64,000 nucleotides of DNA from a virus. Each line of letters begins with the position of its first letter. Position 1 is the first letter of the stretch. The translations under genes were made by a program, and so were the position numbers. The stretch lies in IMG/VR virus record IMGVR_UViG_3300018719_000041, positions 1 through 64,000 of that record; one strand, 5' to 3'. The notes below the pieces were generated by a model. The model ran no database searches. It saw only the letters and a list, made by a program, of their open reading frames with translations, and was not told where the DNA came from. Shown here in pieces: positions 30,371 to 39,885 of this stretch.

Positions 30371-32321
30371 CGAGTGGGGGGCAGCTAACCGCACCTATCC
30401 CCCAAGCGCCGGTATTCCGGGCCCGCGGAACCCGTACCTGACGCCATACGCCATCCCGTTTGGGCGTGGCGTCGCGGCACGCCGGCATAGGCGTGTCGTC
30501 TTTGTCGTCGGCGCCCAGATGGGGAAGACGGAAACGTTGCTCGATATCATCGGGCAGCGTCTCGATGAGCGGCCGGCGCCGATCCTCTATGTCGGGCCGA
30601 ACAAGCAGTTCTTGAACGAGCAGTTCGAGCCGCGCGTCATGGCGTTGCTCGATGAGGCTCCGCGTCTCGCCGGCAAGGTGGCTCGAGGTAAGCGCATGAC
30701 GAAGACCCGTAAGGTCATCGCCGGCGTGCCGCTTCGCCTGGCGCATGCAGGGTCTTCAACTGCGCTGAAGTCCGACCCTGCCGCTCTGGCGGTGACAGAT
30801 GAGGTCGACGAGCTCGTGGCGAATGTGAAAGGGCAGGGTGATCCGACCGGCCTGATCGACGCTCGCGGCGATACCTACGATGACTTCGTTCACGCGATGG
30901 TCTCGACCTGCACCAAGGGCATTAAAGAGACGGAGATCGATCCTGTGAGCGGCCTGAAATTCTGGAAAGTGCAGGCCGCCGAGGACATCGAAAGCACGAT
31001 CTGGAAGTTCTGGCAGGGCGGCACCCGCTATCATTGGACCTGGCGCTGTCCTGAGTGTCGCGAATGGTTCATCCCGCGCTTCGAGTGCCTGGAATACACC
31101 GGTAAAGGCAATGAACTGAGAACGACCCCTGCTCTGGCTCGCGCGACGGCTGTTCTCGTCTGCCCCAACAACGGCTGTGTCATCACGGAAGAGCACAAGG
31201 AGCAGATGAATGCCGAGGGCGTGTACGTCGCGCCCGGGCAGAGCATCGATGCCGACGGCCACGTGGTCGGCGGCCCCCCTGAAACCGACACGCTGTCGTT
31301 CTGGGCGTCCGGGCTGGCCTCGCCGTTCCAGAGCTTCGGGGATCGCGCCGCGCGTTACGTCGAGGCGGTCCAATCCGGTGATCCTGAGAAGATCCAGACG
31401 GCGGTCACGCAGGGCTTCGGTGAGCTCTGGGCTCCAACCAATGGTGATGTGCCGGAATGGAAAGAGGTCGAAGACTGCAAGTTGCCCTACCTGTCGAGCG
31501 ATGTGCCGGATGGGGTGCTCTTCCTGACAGCCGGCGTGGACGTGCAGAAGCGCAAGCTGGTCTATGTGGTCCGCGGCTGGGGCGTTCGGCAGGAATCCTG
31601 GCGGCTTGACGCCGGGGAGCTGCACGGATCGGGCGACACCCGCCTCGATGACATCTGGCTTGACCTCTATGAGCAGATACTCGATCGCGATTATGGCGGG
31701 CTGCGCATCATGCGCGCCTTCATCGACTCCGGTTTCCGGCCGGGCAAGGCTGAGGCTGGCGACGAGAACAAGGTCTATGAGTTCTGCCGCCGGCATTCGC
31801 GGCTATGCTACGCGACCAAGGGGTTCGATCATCGGCTCGAGCCGATATCGGTGAAGCGCATCGACGTGACCCCCGCCGGAAATCGGCCGAAATACGGGCT
31901 CGATCTGGTGCGCCTCGATTCTGACGTCCTGAAGTCTTGGGTTCATTCCCGCGTTCGGTGGCCGAAAGACCACCCCGGTGGCTGGCACCTGCCAATGGAT
32001 GCGACCGAGGAATATTGCCGCCAGATTGTGAACGAAGCGCGCATGAAGAAGCCGGGTGGCGGGTTCGTCTGGGTTCCTCGTGGACCGCGCGACTATCTTG
32101 ACGCCGAAGCTTTGGCTTACGGCGCAGCGAAGATGCTCGGACTTGAACGCCTGAGCGACAACGCGGTCCGCCGGTCGACGAGCGCGTCGACGCTCAGGCG
32201 GCCCGATCCCGAACCCAGCGAAGCGTCCCCGGACGGGGATCAAGACGCTGCTACACCGCTACAACGCCCCACCGCATCGTCATTCCTGGGTGGGCGAGGA
32301 TCCAACTGGTTTAGGCGCTGA
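30270..32321 (+). CDS. Terminase large subunit (lambda gpA family)
   Basis: Up to 683 residues. The family opening RSTPDEWGAANRTYPPSAGIPGP leads to the ATPase with Walker A VVGAQMGKTET (about 80-90) and Walker B LAVTDEVDEL. A zinc-like segment (CPECREWF, later CPNNGC) and the nuclease domain (LTAGVDVQ, AFIDSGFRPGK, LDAEALAYGAAKM) follow. It cuts and pumps DNA into the prohead. The first ATG overlaps the small-subunit gene by 101 bases; a start 15-20 codons later is possible. Confidence 0.93.
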   Translation: MTFSESSLLIPPKRPRLLRRAAHLLQPSTRSTPDEWGAANRTYPPSAGIPGPRNPYLTPYAIPFGRGVAARRHRRVVFVVGAQMGKTETLLDIIGQRLDERPAPILYVGPNKQFLNEQFEPRVMALLDEAPRLAGKVARGKRMTKTRKVIAGVPLRLAHAGSSTALKSDPAALAVTDEVDELVANVKGQGDPTGLIDARGDTYDDFVHAMVSTCTKGIKETEIDPVSGLKFWKVQAAEDIESTIWKFWQGGTRYHWTWRCPECREWFIPRFECLEYTGKGNELRTTPALARATAVLVCPNNGCVITEEHKEQMNAEGVYVAPGQSIDADGHVVGGPPETDTLSFWASGLASPFQSFGDRAARYVEAVQSGDPEKIQTAVTQGFGELWAPTNGDVPEWKEVEDCKLPYLSSDVPDGVLFLTAGVDVQKRKLVYVVRGWGVRQESWRLDAGELHGSGDTRLDDIWLDLYEQILDRDYGGLRIMRAFIDSGFRPGKAEAGDENKVYEFCRRHSRLCYATKGFDHRLEPISVKRIDVTPAGNRPKYGLDLVRLDSDVLKSWVHSRVRWPKDHPGGWHLPMDATEEYCRQIVNEARMKKPGGGFVWVPRGPRDYLDAEALAYGAAKMLGLERLSDNAVRRSTSASTLRRPDPEPSEASPDGDQDAATPLQRPTASSFLGGRGSNWFRR

Positions 32322-32323
32322 GC

Positions 32324-32530
32324 ATGGCAGATCCCGTTCTCACCCCTGCAGACGTGACGGTGCTGAAGAAGGCCATCGCCTCAGGGGCTCTCAAGGTTCG
32401 TTACGCCGATGGTCGCGAGGTCACCTATCGCTCGCTCAAGGAGATGCTCGAGATCCTCGATAGGGTGGAAGACGAAATCGCTCCTAGCTCGAAGTCACGC
32501 GTATCATTCGCCAAGTTCGTAAGGGATTGA
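32324..32530 (+). CDS. gpW-like head-tail joining protein
   Basis: A 68-residue protein of the lambda gpW type: LKKAIASGALKVRYADGREVTYRSLKEMLEILDRVEDEI. It caps the connector after packaging so that tails can attach. It lies three bases after the terminase and three before the portal gene, the same order as in lambda. Confidence 0.85.
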   Translation: MADPVLTPADVTVLKKAIASGALKVRYADGREVTYRSLKEMLEILDRVEDEIAPSSKSRVSFAKFVRD

Positions 32531-32533
32531 ACC

Positions 32534-34018
32534 GTGTCCAGAGTCCTCAAGGCCCTTGCGTGGATTTCACCCCAGGCCGCGCTCAGTCGTGCGCGCGCCC
32601 TGGCGATGATCGAGGCGTCGACCCGCTACGCAGGGGCAACCACCGGACGGCGCGGGGCTTCGTTCCGAGGCGGGGCAGGTAGCGCCAATGCGGCCATCGG
32701 CGGCAAGCTGTCGATCCTGCGGGAGCGATCCCACGAAATGGTTCGCGACCATTGGGCGTTCTCGCGCATCCTCGACGTGACGGTTGGTCACGCCGTCGGG
32801 GCAGGAATCTCCATCCTTCCCGACAATGGCAACGACCGAGTCGATAGGATCGCGAAGGTAGCCTTCGAGGAATGGGCGGCATCGGCCGACATCAGCGGGG
32901 AGAACGACCTGAATGGCCTTCTGGCACTTGCTGTGCGCGGCATGCTGGAGGGCGGAAATACCCTGACCCGGATGGTCCCGCGGAAGATGGACGGTAAGCG
33001 TAAGGTCCCCTTGGCGCTGCAGCTCCTTGAGGGTGAGCACATCGACCATACCAAGGATGGTAAGATCAACGGCAAACAGACGCGCCTGGGCGTGGTATTG
33101 GGCGACCATGACGAGCGCCTGGGCTATTGGGTCTTCCCCCAGCATCCAGGCGAGAACACGGCCGGCATCGGGCAAACGGACGCGGTCTTCCTTGACCGCG
33201 CCGAGACGATCCACCTTTACCGCCAGCTTCGACCTGGCCAGATCCTCGGCGTTCCGGTCTTTGCCCCGATCCTGCTGCCGGCACGCGATCTCGATGATCT
33301 GATGGAAGCCGTCATCATCAAGGCGAAGATCGAAGCCTGCTTCTCAGCTTTTGTGACGAAGCAGGGCGATGGCGGGCCGCTCGCGTCCCTGACATCCGAC
33401 AAGGGCGATCGCGCGATCACCGAGATCGCGCCCGGGGTGATCAACCATCTGCGCGAAGGCGAGAGCATCACCTTCGCACAGCCGACCGGTACTAGTCACT
33501 TCGAGTCGATCAACCTTGCCGGCCTCTATGCCATGGCGGCGGGGGCCGGGGTCACGTACGACCAGATGACCGGCGACCTGCGGCAGGCGAACTATTCCAG
33601 CCTCCGGGCCGGGAAAATAGAGTTCCGACGCCAGATCGAGCAGCTGCAATGGCTGACCATCGTGCCGAAGCAGCTCAATCCAATCACGCGCCGCTTCACC
33701 GAGACGGCCATCCTGGCAGGCGCTTTGAAAGAACGTAAGGACGGCTACCGCTGGAAGTACGTTATGCCAGCGAATGAGCCGATCGATCCGAAAAAGGATC
33801 TTGAGGCCGACATCCTGGCGGTCCGTGCCGGCCGCATGAGCCCGCAGGAATTCATTGCGGGCTGGGGCCGCGACTGGCGCGAGGTGATCGATGACTTTGC
33901 GTCGTTCCTCGCCGAGATCGACAAGAAGGGCCTCGTCTTCGATTTCGATCCCCGCAAGCTCAACAAGTCCGGTTCGGAGCACCCCGAACCCCCGGCTGCC
34001 AGCGGCTCTCAAGAGTAA
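32534..34018 (+). CDS. Portal protein (lambda gpB family)
   Basis: A 494-residue lambda-type portal. Signature stretches are SHEMVRDHWAFSRILDVTVGHAVGAGI, LLEGEHID, YRQLRPGQILGVPVFAPIL, YDQMTGDLRQANYSSLRAGKIEFRRQIEQLQW and an SPQEFIAGWGRD end. It forms the dodecameric ring through which DNA enters and leaves the head. The start is GTG at 32534. The C-terminal tail is proline-rich. Confidence 0.93.
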   Translation: MSRVLKALAWISPQAALSRARALAMIEASTRYAGATTGRRGASFRGGAGSANAAIGGKLSILRERSHEMVRDHWAFSRILDVTVGHAVGAGISILPDNGNDRVDRIAKVAFEEWAASADISGENDLNGLLALAVRGMLEGGNTLTRMVPRKMDGKRKVPLALQLLEGEHIDHTKDGKINGKQTRLGVVLGDHDERLGYWVFPQHPGENTAGIGQTDAVFLDRAETIHLYRQLRPGQILGVPVFAPILLPARDLDDLMEAVIIKAKIEACFSAFVTKQGDGGPLASLTSDKGDRAITEIAPGVINHLREGESITFAQPTGTSHFESINLAGLYAMAAGAGVTYDQMTGDLRQANYSSLRAGKIEFRRQIEQLQWLTIVPKQLNPITRRFTETAILAGALKERKDGYRWKYVMPANEPIDPKKDLEADILAVRAGRMSPQEFIAGWGRDWREVIDDFASFLAEIDKKGLVFDFDPRKLNKSGSEHPEPPAASGSQE

Positions 34019-34030
34019 GGAAAACCGTAA

Positions 34031-34687
34031 ATGTCACAGACGACGAACGGGGCGGCTCCCGCCGCTCCGATGGACAACACGCGCCTGGCTCCGGAAGGCT
34101 GGACCCCTGGACAGGTCGAAACCCGTTATGTCGAGGTCAAGAGCCTGATCCCGCGCTCCTACAATTCCAAGGAGGGCACCATCGAGGCGGTCCTCGCCAC
34201 CGGCTACAGGGTCCGTCGCTGGTTCGGCTGGGAAGAACTCGCGATCCGTGACGACGCCATCAACCTGCAGCGCGTCGCTCTCGGGAAAGTCAGGCTGCTC
34301 GACCACCACAACCAGTTCGAGCGCAATGCCGTCCTGGGCGTCGTCATCGATGCCCGTGTCGAGAACGGGGCCTTGATCGGCACCATCAAGTTCGCTGACA
34401 GCGACGTCGGCCGAGAGGCCGAGCGGCAGGTGTCCAGCGGCGAGCTGACCGGCATCTCCGTCGGCTATCGCATCACCAGGCTCGTCCTCGCCGAGAGCAG
34501 CGAAGACGATGATGTCTATCGAGCCGAGGCCTGGGAGCTTCTGGAGGTCTCGCTCGTCTCCGTTCCTGCCGATCCGCACGCTGGCGTGCGGTCGCTGGTA
34601 TCCCCTCGGCCCAAGCTGAGGGGATTCATCGAGACGCTTCGCACGCGGATGCGGATGCGCGCTCGCCAAGCGGGGATCGGCACCTAA
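34031..34687 (+). CDS. HK97-type prohead protease
   Basis: A 218-residue serine protease of the HK97/U35 type. Core elements: VRLLDHHNQFERNAVLG with the catalytic histidine, then ERQVSSGELTGISVGYRI with the serine, and WELLEVSLVSVPADPHAGV. It matures the prohead by trimming capsid subunits. In many related phages this domain is fused to the capsid protein; here a TAA and an 84-base gap separate them although both genes share the same reading frame. Confidence 0.88.
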   Translation: MSQTTNGAAPAAPMDNTRLAPEGWTPGQVETRYVEVKSLIPRSYNSKEGTIEAVLATGYRVRRWFGWEELAIRDDAINLQRVALGKVRLLDHHNQFERNAVLGVVIDARVENGALIGTIKFADSDVGREAERQVSSGELTGISVGYRITRLVLAESSEDDDVYRAEAWELLEVSLVSVPADPHAGVRSLVSPRPKLRGFIETLRTRMRMRARQAGIGT

Positions 34688-34771
34688 GCCCCCCGATTCC
34701 ACCAACGCCGCCTGTGCTCCGCCGGGGCCGCAGGGTGAAGGCGAGTTGCCCCGGATTCTTGGAGACAAAGC

Positions 34772-36478
34772 ATGACCCGAAATAAGGTCAAAATCTTCAA
34801 CATCGCGGCTATTGCGCTGGCCGCCTGCGCTGCGGTTCTCATGTTCTCGCCTGAGGCATTCGCGGCGACAGCTCCGATCAAAGTGCAGGCCGGCGACTTT
34901 GGGGCCCTCAAAGACCTCGTTGCGACGGCCAGCATCAGTCTGGCGGCTCTTCGCTCACAACACGCCGACCTCGTGTCGCGAGCTGCCGCTAAGATCGCAG
35001 AGCTCAAGGACGACACCCCACCTGAGCAGGCCCGGAAGATCGAGGACGAACATAAGGAACTCCTGCGACAGATCGAGGCGATTAAGGACGACATCGCCAA
35101 GGCCGAGGCCGATGAACGCCGCTTGGCTCTTGAAGTGGGCACCGCGCCCGCTCCGCAGGTGGACGACGCCGCCGTACGCAGCGCGGTCGGTACCGCTGTC
35201 GCTGACGCCCTTGCCACCGAGCGCCAGCGTACCGCTGAGATCACCAGCATCGGCCGTCGCGCCGGCATGGACGCCGGGGTCATCGAAAAGGCAATCCGGG
35301 ACAACACCTCGGTGGCCGAGTTCCGCCAGCTTGCCTTCGACAAGCTCACCTCTGACGCCGACAAGGTCCGTGTCTCGGCGACCCATACTCGAGTCGAAAT
35401 GGGCGGGCAGGACGCTGATGAGACCCGCCGCAATGCGGCGATCAACGCTCTGTTGCATCGCGCCGACCCTGGCTCCGTGAAGCTGGAGGATGCTGCTCGG
35501 GAGTTCCGTGGGCTGAGCCTCTCCGAGATGGCGAAGGACTTCCTCGAGGCGCGCGGTGTCAAAACTCGCGGACTGACGAAGTCGCAGGTCGCCGAGCGCG
35601 CGTTCCATTCGACGTCAGATTTCCCGTATATCCTGGAGAACGTGGCGAACAGATCGCTTCGTGCGGCCTATGAGGCGTACCCGCGCACTTTTCAGCCGTT
35701 CTGCCGCCAGATCACGGCTTCCGACTTCAAGGCGATGAACCGCGTCCAGATGGGCGAGGCTCCGCAGCTCCTCAAGGTGAACGAAAACGGCGAGTTCAAG
35801 CGCGGCACGATCACCGAGGGCAAGCAGTCGATCAAGATCGAGACGTATGGCCGCGTGGTGGGGATCACCCGCCAGGTGATCGTCAACGACGATCTTGGGG
35901 CATTCACCCGAATCCCGGCCATGTTCGGCACCTCGATTGCGACCCTGGAGAGCGACATCGTCTGGGCGTTGATCATTAACAACGTCGTTATGGCGGATGG
36001 CACGGCCCTGTTCCATGCCAACCACAAGAACCTCGCCACAGGTGTCGCATTCAGCATCGACGGCATCAGCAAGACGCGTCTGCTCCTGTCGAAGCAGGTC
36101 GGCCTCGACGGCAAGACCAAGATTAATGTTCGCCCCCGGTTCCTGCTCCTCCCGTCCGAGTTGGAGACCGCCGCCGAACAGCTTCTCGCCACGCCGTTCA
36201 TGGCTGAGCAATCCGACAAGACGGTGCCTGCGTCCATGCGCTCACTGACCCCGATTGTCGAGCCGCGCCTGTCGGATGCCTCCGACAAAGCTTACTACCT
36301 CGCTGCCGATCCGAGTACGGTCGACACCCTCGAATATGCCTACCTCGAAGGGAATGAGGGCGCCTACATCGAGACCCGCCAGGGCTTCGACGTGGACGGC
36401 ATGGAGGTGAAGTGCCGCCTCGACTTCGGCGCTGCCGCCATCGACTGGAAGGGCCTCGCCAAGAACCCGGGCGCATAA
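34772..36478 (+). CDS. Major capsid protein (Mu gpT-like) with N-terminal extension
   Basis: A 568-residue protein. From about 278 on (HSTSDFPYILENVANRSL, AYPRTFQPFCRQITASDFK, GRVVGITRQVIVNDDLGAFTRIPAMFG) it matches Mu gpT-like major head subunits. Residues about 40-270 are helical and alanine/glutamate-rich, like a scaffold or delta domain. The first 32 residues form a hydrophobic segment ending SPEAFA, like a Sec signal peptide. GGAG seven bases before the ATG supports this start. The protease encoded just before probably removes the N-terminal parts. Confidence 0.88.
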   Translation: MTRNKVKIFNIAAIALAACAAVLMFSPEAFAATAPIKVQAGDFGALKDLVATASISLAALRSQHADLVSRAAAKIAELKDDTPPEQARKIEDEHKELLRQIEAIKDDIAKAEADERRLALEVGTAPAPQVDDAAVRSAVGTAVADALATERQRTAEITSIGRRAGMDAGVIEKAIRDNTSVAEFRQLAFDKLTSDADKVRVSATHTRVEMGGQDADETRRNAAINALLHRADPGSVKLEDAAREFRGLSLSEMAKDFLEARGVKTRGLTKSQVAERAFHSTSDFPYILENVANRSLRAAYEAYPRTFQPFCRQITASDFKAMNRVQMGEAPQLLKVNENGEFKRGTITEGKQSIKIETYGRVVGITRQVIVNDDLGAFTRIPAMFGTSIATLESDIVWALIINNVVMADGTALFHANHKNLATGVAFSIDGISKTRLLLSKQVGLDGKTKINVRPRFLLLPSELETAAEQLLATPFMAEQSDKTVPASMRSLTPIVEPRLSDASDKAYYLAADPSTVDTLEYAYLEGNEGAYIETRQGFDVDGMEVKCRLDFGAAAIDWKGLAKNPGA

Positions 36479-36512
36479 GATCGCGCGTCACGATCGAACT
36501 GACCTGACGAAC

Positions 36513-36532
36513 GGGCGGCCATCAAGCCGCCC
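36513..36532 (+). terminator. Hairpin after the capsid gene
   Basis: GGGCGGC (36513-36519) and GCCGCCC (36526-36532) pair around CATCAA. Only two T residues follow immediately, so termination would be partial at most. Confidence 0.4.
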
Positions 36533-36578
36533 TTCGTCATATTGACCCGCTCTTCTTCCAGATTCGAGGAGAAACTTC

Positions 36579-36908
36579 GTGAAGAACTACATTCAGCCCG
36601 GCAAAGTCGTGACGGTGCCGGCCCCCTATGATGTCACGTCCGGTGACGGTGCCCTCGTCGGTGCCCTGTTTGGCATCGCCTCAACTAATGCGGCTTCAGG
36701 CGATGACGTCGAGATCGAGACCTGCGGCGTCTTCGAGATCAAGAAGACCTCGGCACAGGCCTGGACCGTCGGCGCGAAGGTCTATTGGGACAACACCAAC
36801 AAGGTCGCCACCACCACGGCCTCCGGCAATACCCTGATCGGTGCGGCTGTGCAGGCTGCCGCCAATCCGTCCGAGACGGGCGTCGTCCGCCTGAACGGCA
36901 CAGTCTAA
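36579..36908 (+). CDS. DUF2190-type capsid cement/decoration protein
   Basis: A 109-residue protein with the DUF2190 pattern: MKNYIQPGKVVTVPAPYDVTSGD, ALVGALFGIAS, GVFEIKKTS and AKVYWDNTNK, ending GVVRLNG. Such proteins decorate and stabilise expanded capsids. Its position directly after the capsid gene agrees. Confidence 0.88.
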   Translation: MKNYIQPGKVVTVPAPYDVTSGDGALVGALFGIASTNAASGDDVEIETCGVFEIKKTSAQAWTVGAKVYWDNTNKVATTTASGNTLIGAAVQAAANPSETGVVRLNGTV

Positions 36909-36917
36909 GGAGCTTCC

Positions 36918-37331
36918 ATGGCCTCGCCTTTTGAAGCCGCAATGGCGGCGGCCGACACCGCCATCACCGCGATCATGGGCGAGGCCATCCAGATCCACCC
37001 CATGGTCCAAAGCCAATACAAGGGGGCAATCCCGGATCCGGATCGCCCCGTTGTGTCGGTTCAAGCGGTCTTCACTCTCACGCCAGAGAGTGACCGCCTC
37101 AAGGGCATGAAAACAGGCGCCGAGATTGAGGGTTTCGCTGCCCTCCAGGTTGCTGATGCCGAGCTGTGGATCTGCGCCGAAGTTGTCAAATCCCTTCCGT
37201 ATAGGCCGAGGGCTGATGACCGCATCGTCCTGGCTGAGAAGCCGGGGACGTCATCCTATTCCATCGTCCGTCCCAAGCCGTCCGACCTAGGCGATCTCAA
37301 ATTCGCGCTGGTCGTCGAGAATGCCCCATGA
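36918..37331 (+). CDS. Probable head-completion protein
   Basis: A 137-residue protein starting MASPFEAAMAAADTAITAIMGEAIQIHPM, with a mainly beta C-terminal part (SIVRPKPSDLGDLKFALVVE). Its size and place between decoration protein and tail genes fit a lambda FII-like head-tail attachment protein; sequence similarity alone is weak. It overlaps the next gene by 4 bases. Confidence 0.55.
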   Translation: MASPFEAAMAAADTAITAIMGEAIQIHPMVQSQYKGAIPDPDRPVVSVQAVFTLTPESDRLKGMKTGAEIEGFAALQVADAELWICAEVVKSLPYRPRADDRIVLAEKPGTSSYSIVRPKPSDLGDLKFALVVENAP

Positions 37332-38146
37332 GCCTCGTCAGTTTCGCGATCCGCACCTGCCTTCAACGCGCTCTCAAGGGAAAGACCTACGCAGAGGATC
37401 GAGTATTCGATTCTCAGATCACTCCCATCGACGAGAACATCGAAGCCGGGCAACAGCCCCTGATCGTGATTTCGACTGATGACGATCTCGGAGAAATCTT
37501 ACATTGGGGCGTCCTCCGAACCAATCGCGGACTCGAAGTCGTAATCGAAGCCGTCCTGGCGACCTTCGTACAAACGACTGTCGAGAACGACCAAGAACAG
37601 ATCGAAATCGTTATCCCGCACACCGATGCAGGCATGGAGGCGTCGCTCGCGTTCATGGTGCGTCAGATCTATCGCGGCATGATGGATTCTCTCGACCCTT
37701 GGGCGGAACTGCTCAAAGAGTTCATGGGTGATATTACAAAGGTTGTCGCGCGGCGCGGGGCGAGCGCTGAAAAGGGTGTGCGCTTCGCTGCGCGACAAGT
37801 CGTTGTGACATGTGATCCGCTTTATGAGCCCGATTTCGGCGACGACATTCCTCCGGAGAGCCCATGGGGACGCCTTCTGACCCTCATGGAGGCAGACCCC
37901 GAACTCGACGACTTGGCGAAGGTGCTTCGCGTCGAGATCACCAACGGGAACGATCTTCCGTCTTGGCGCCGCTTCCAGGCGTCTCGCGGTTGGACTACCG
38001 CGGAAGTGTGGAACGCAGGCTTCGCCCCGGTCGACGAGACCGAAACCGGCGAGGCCCCTGGAATGGTCAGGGCCGAACTCGAAAACGACGAGCGCCTCAC
38101 CACAATCGAGCAAGACAGCACGAGCCCTGTTCCGCCCGGGGACTGA
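37328..38146 (+). CDS. Probable tail-terminator or connector protein, hypothetical
   Basis: A 272-residue protein opening MSLVSFAIRTCLQRALKGKTYAEDRVFDSQI, a start typical of phage tail-completion proteins, with a beta-rich middle (GLEVVIEAVLATF) and acidic C-terminus. Position just before the baseplate spike gene supports a connector role. Confidence in the exact role is low. Confidence 0.5.
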   Translation: MSLVSFAIRTCLQRALKGKTYAEDRVFDSQITPIDENIEAGQQPLIVISTDDDLGEILHWGVLRTNRGLEVVIEAVLATFVQTTVENDQEQIEIVIPHTDAGMEASLAFMVRQIYRGMMDSLDPWAELLKEFMGDITKVVARRGASAEKGVRFAARQVVVTCDPLYEPDFGDDIPPESPWGRLLTLMEADPELDDLAKVLRVEITNGNDLPSWRRFQASRGWTTAEVWNAGFAPVDETETGEAPGMVRAELENDERLTTIEQDSTSPVPPGD

Positions 38147-38150
38147 TCCC

Positions 38151-38615
38151 ATGCCTGATCTGACCGACATCTTGCTCGAGCTGCAGGGGCAGATCGTCGA
38201 GCTGCAGCGCCGACATGAGAATAGTGACCGACCCGGTGTGGTCCATGCCGTCGACGTCGCCAAGAAAAAGGTGAGGCTTCAGATCGGCGGAACCGACAAC
38301 GAACCTTTCCTGACCCCATGGGTGCCATACGCCCAGGTGGCCGGTGAGCTGAAGATCCATTCTCCCCCGAGCGTCGGGCAGCAGATGATGTTCCGCTGCC
38401 CGGACGGGGATTTCCGACAGGGCTACGCCATTCCCTATACGTGGTCCAACCAGAATCCGTCCCCATCGGATCGGGCTGACGAGCATGTCACCGCATTTGG
38501 TCAGTCGAAACAGACGATCCGGGAGGGGCAGCTTCGCCACGAAGTCGGAAGCTCCCAGGTGAGGGTGTCCGAGGAGAGGGTCAGGGCCGTCGCACCGATG
38601 ATCGATTTGAATTAG
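38151..38615 (+). CDS. V: Baseplate assembly protein V (spike)
   Basis: A 154-residue P2 gpV-like spike protein. An N-terminal helix precedes an OB fold: GVVHAVDVAKKKVRLQIG, LTPWVPYAQ, SPPSVGQQMMFRCPDGDFRQGYAIPYTWS. The trimer would form the membrane-piercing tip of the tail. It begins the P2-like baseplate set. Confidence 0.88.
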   Translation: MPDLTDILLELQGQIVELQRRHENSDRPGVVHAVDVAKKKVRLQIGGTDNEPFLTPWVPYAQVAGELKIHSPPSVGQQMMFRCPDGDFRQGYAIPYTWSNQNPSPSDRADEHVTAFGQSKQTIREGQLRHEVGSSQVRVSEERVRAVAPMIDLN

Positions 38616-38624
38616 GAGCCTGCC

Positions 38625-39518
38625 ATGGCCGGTATCTCGCGCGATGTCTGCATTGCGCTGATCCTTCGCTATATCGGCGGGACCCCTTTGCGCGGTGCGG
38701 TCAATGTCCGCGCCAACAAACTCCTGGTGGCCCGCAAGGTCGGCTTCGGCGATCTCGGTGGATTGACCGATACGGTGCTTGCCGATGGGCTTGGATCGGT
38801 CTTCAGGAGCCCCCTGGCAGGCATGAAGAGCGCTTTGCAGGGCGCGATCTCAGGTGCTGTTGCGCAGCTGAAGGAGCATTTCAGGCAGACCGATGACGAT
38901 GGAGGCGGCGAAGGCTCGTCCATCATGGAAGCCGAACCCGACCCTGACGACGATGGAGCCACATATCCGCCGGAGATCGTGGCGCTGATCGAGGCGCTCG
39001 AAGGGGAGAGCGTTGGCCTTTCGGGGGCTGTCAGGCAGGTGGATCATGCCGCGAACCTCCTCTCCGGCGTCCAGCTTCCAGGCGATTTCGAGTTCGGCCT
39101 GGCCGATCTCCTCAGCCTTGCGCTCGACGGGTCGGAGACGCTCTTCGAGAGGGCATCGCGACCGCTGGAGCAGTTGCCCCGGCTCACCAAGGCCCACACC
39201 TTCGTCGCCACCCTGGCCCAGCAGGTGATCACAGGTGAGATCACGCCTGAGCGGGCAACCGCGATCATCCAGGATCACGCTTCCACCTTGCGCGCGGTGG
39301 TGTCGGCCAGCAATGCCGCTCTTGCGGCGATGCGAAACGGCGCTGAGGCCGTCGCCCTCGTTCAGGAGGCGGCGGCCGCCCTCATGGATTCCGCGATGCT
39401 GAATGCAGAGACGTCGCGAGCCAAAGTCCTCGTGGAAACCATCGTCCGGCCGGAGCCGCTCGAAACCATGAGGCAGGTCGTCCACGACTGGACGCACCCG
39501 ACCGCCGAAGACGACTGA
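38625..39518 (+). CDS. Hypothetical baseplate-region protein
   Basis: A 297-residue helical protein with an acidic linker (QTDDDGGGEGSSIMEAEPDPDDDG, about 88-110). It sits between the spike and gpW, where P2 has no gene. Presumably structural or a baseplate assembly factor. No family recognised. Confidence 0.6.
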   Translation: MAGISRDVCIALILRYIGGTPLRGAVNVRANKLLVARKVGFGDLGGLTDTVLADGLGSVFRSPLAGMKSALQGAISGAVAQLKEHFRQTDDDGGGEGSSIMEAEPDPDDDGATYPPEIVALIEALEGESVGLSGAVRQVDHAANLLSGVQLPGDFEFGLADLLSLALDGSETLFERASRPLEQLPRLTKAHTFVATLAQQVITGEITPERATAIIQDHASTLRAVVSASNAALAAMRNGAEAVALVQEAAAALMDSAMLNAETSRAKVLVETIVRPEPLETMRQVVHDWTHPTAEDD

Positions 39519-39529
39519 AAGGAATGATC

Positions 39530-39883
39530 ATGCTGCGTTACCGCTATGTCGTGACCGGGGAGGGCGCGGCGCGAGGATACCTGTTCGACCGCACGGTGGC
39601 TGAAGGTCAGGAGCTTTGGCTGACCGAGGGCGAGGCCACGACGCCGCTCGAGCAAGGCCTCATCGAGAATGGTAGCGAGCCCTTACCGGCTCCAGAGACC
39701 GTTACGGTGCAAGGTGCAGACATCCAGGCAGATCGCATTGTGTTCTCCAAGCCTCAGAACATGGGCAAGAGTGATATTGGGCTGTTGCCCACGATAGGGA
39801 ACGCCGTACGCCACCCGCTTGATCATGACGGAGATGGTCGGAAAGGCGGGTCCCTGAAGGGCAGCCATCGCCGGAGGTCCTGA
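39530..39883 (+). CDS. Small phage protein with DHDGDG motif
   Basis: A 117-residue protein. The C-terminal PLDHDGDGRKGGSLKGS is a short motif common in small phage structural proteins and resembles a calcium-binding loop. The N-terminal two thirds are beta-like. An ATG six bases earlier (39524) is an alternative start. Confidence 0.6.
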   Translation: MLRYRYVVTGEGAARGYLFDRTVAEGQELWLTEGEATTPLEQGLIENGSEPLPAPETVTVQGADIQADRIVFSKPQNMGKSDIGLLPTIGNAVRHPLDHDGDGRKGGSLKGSHRRRS

Positions 39884-39885
39884 CG

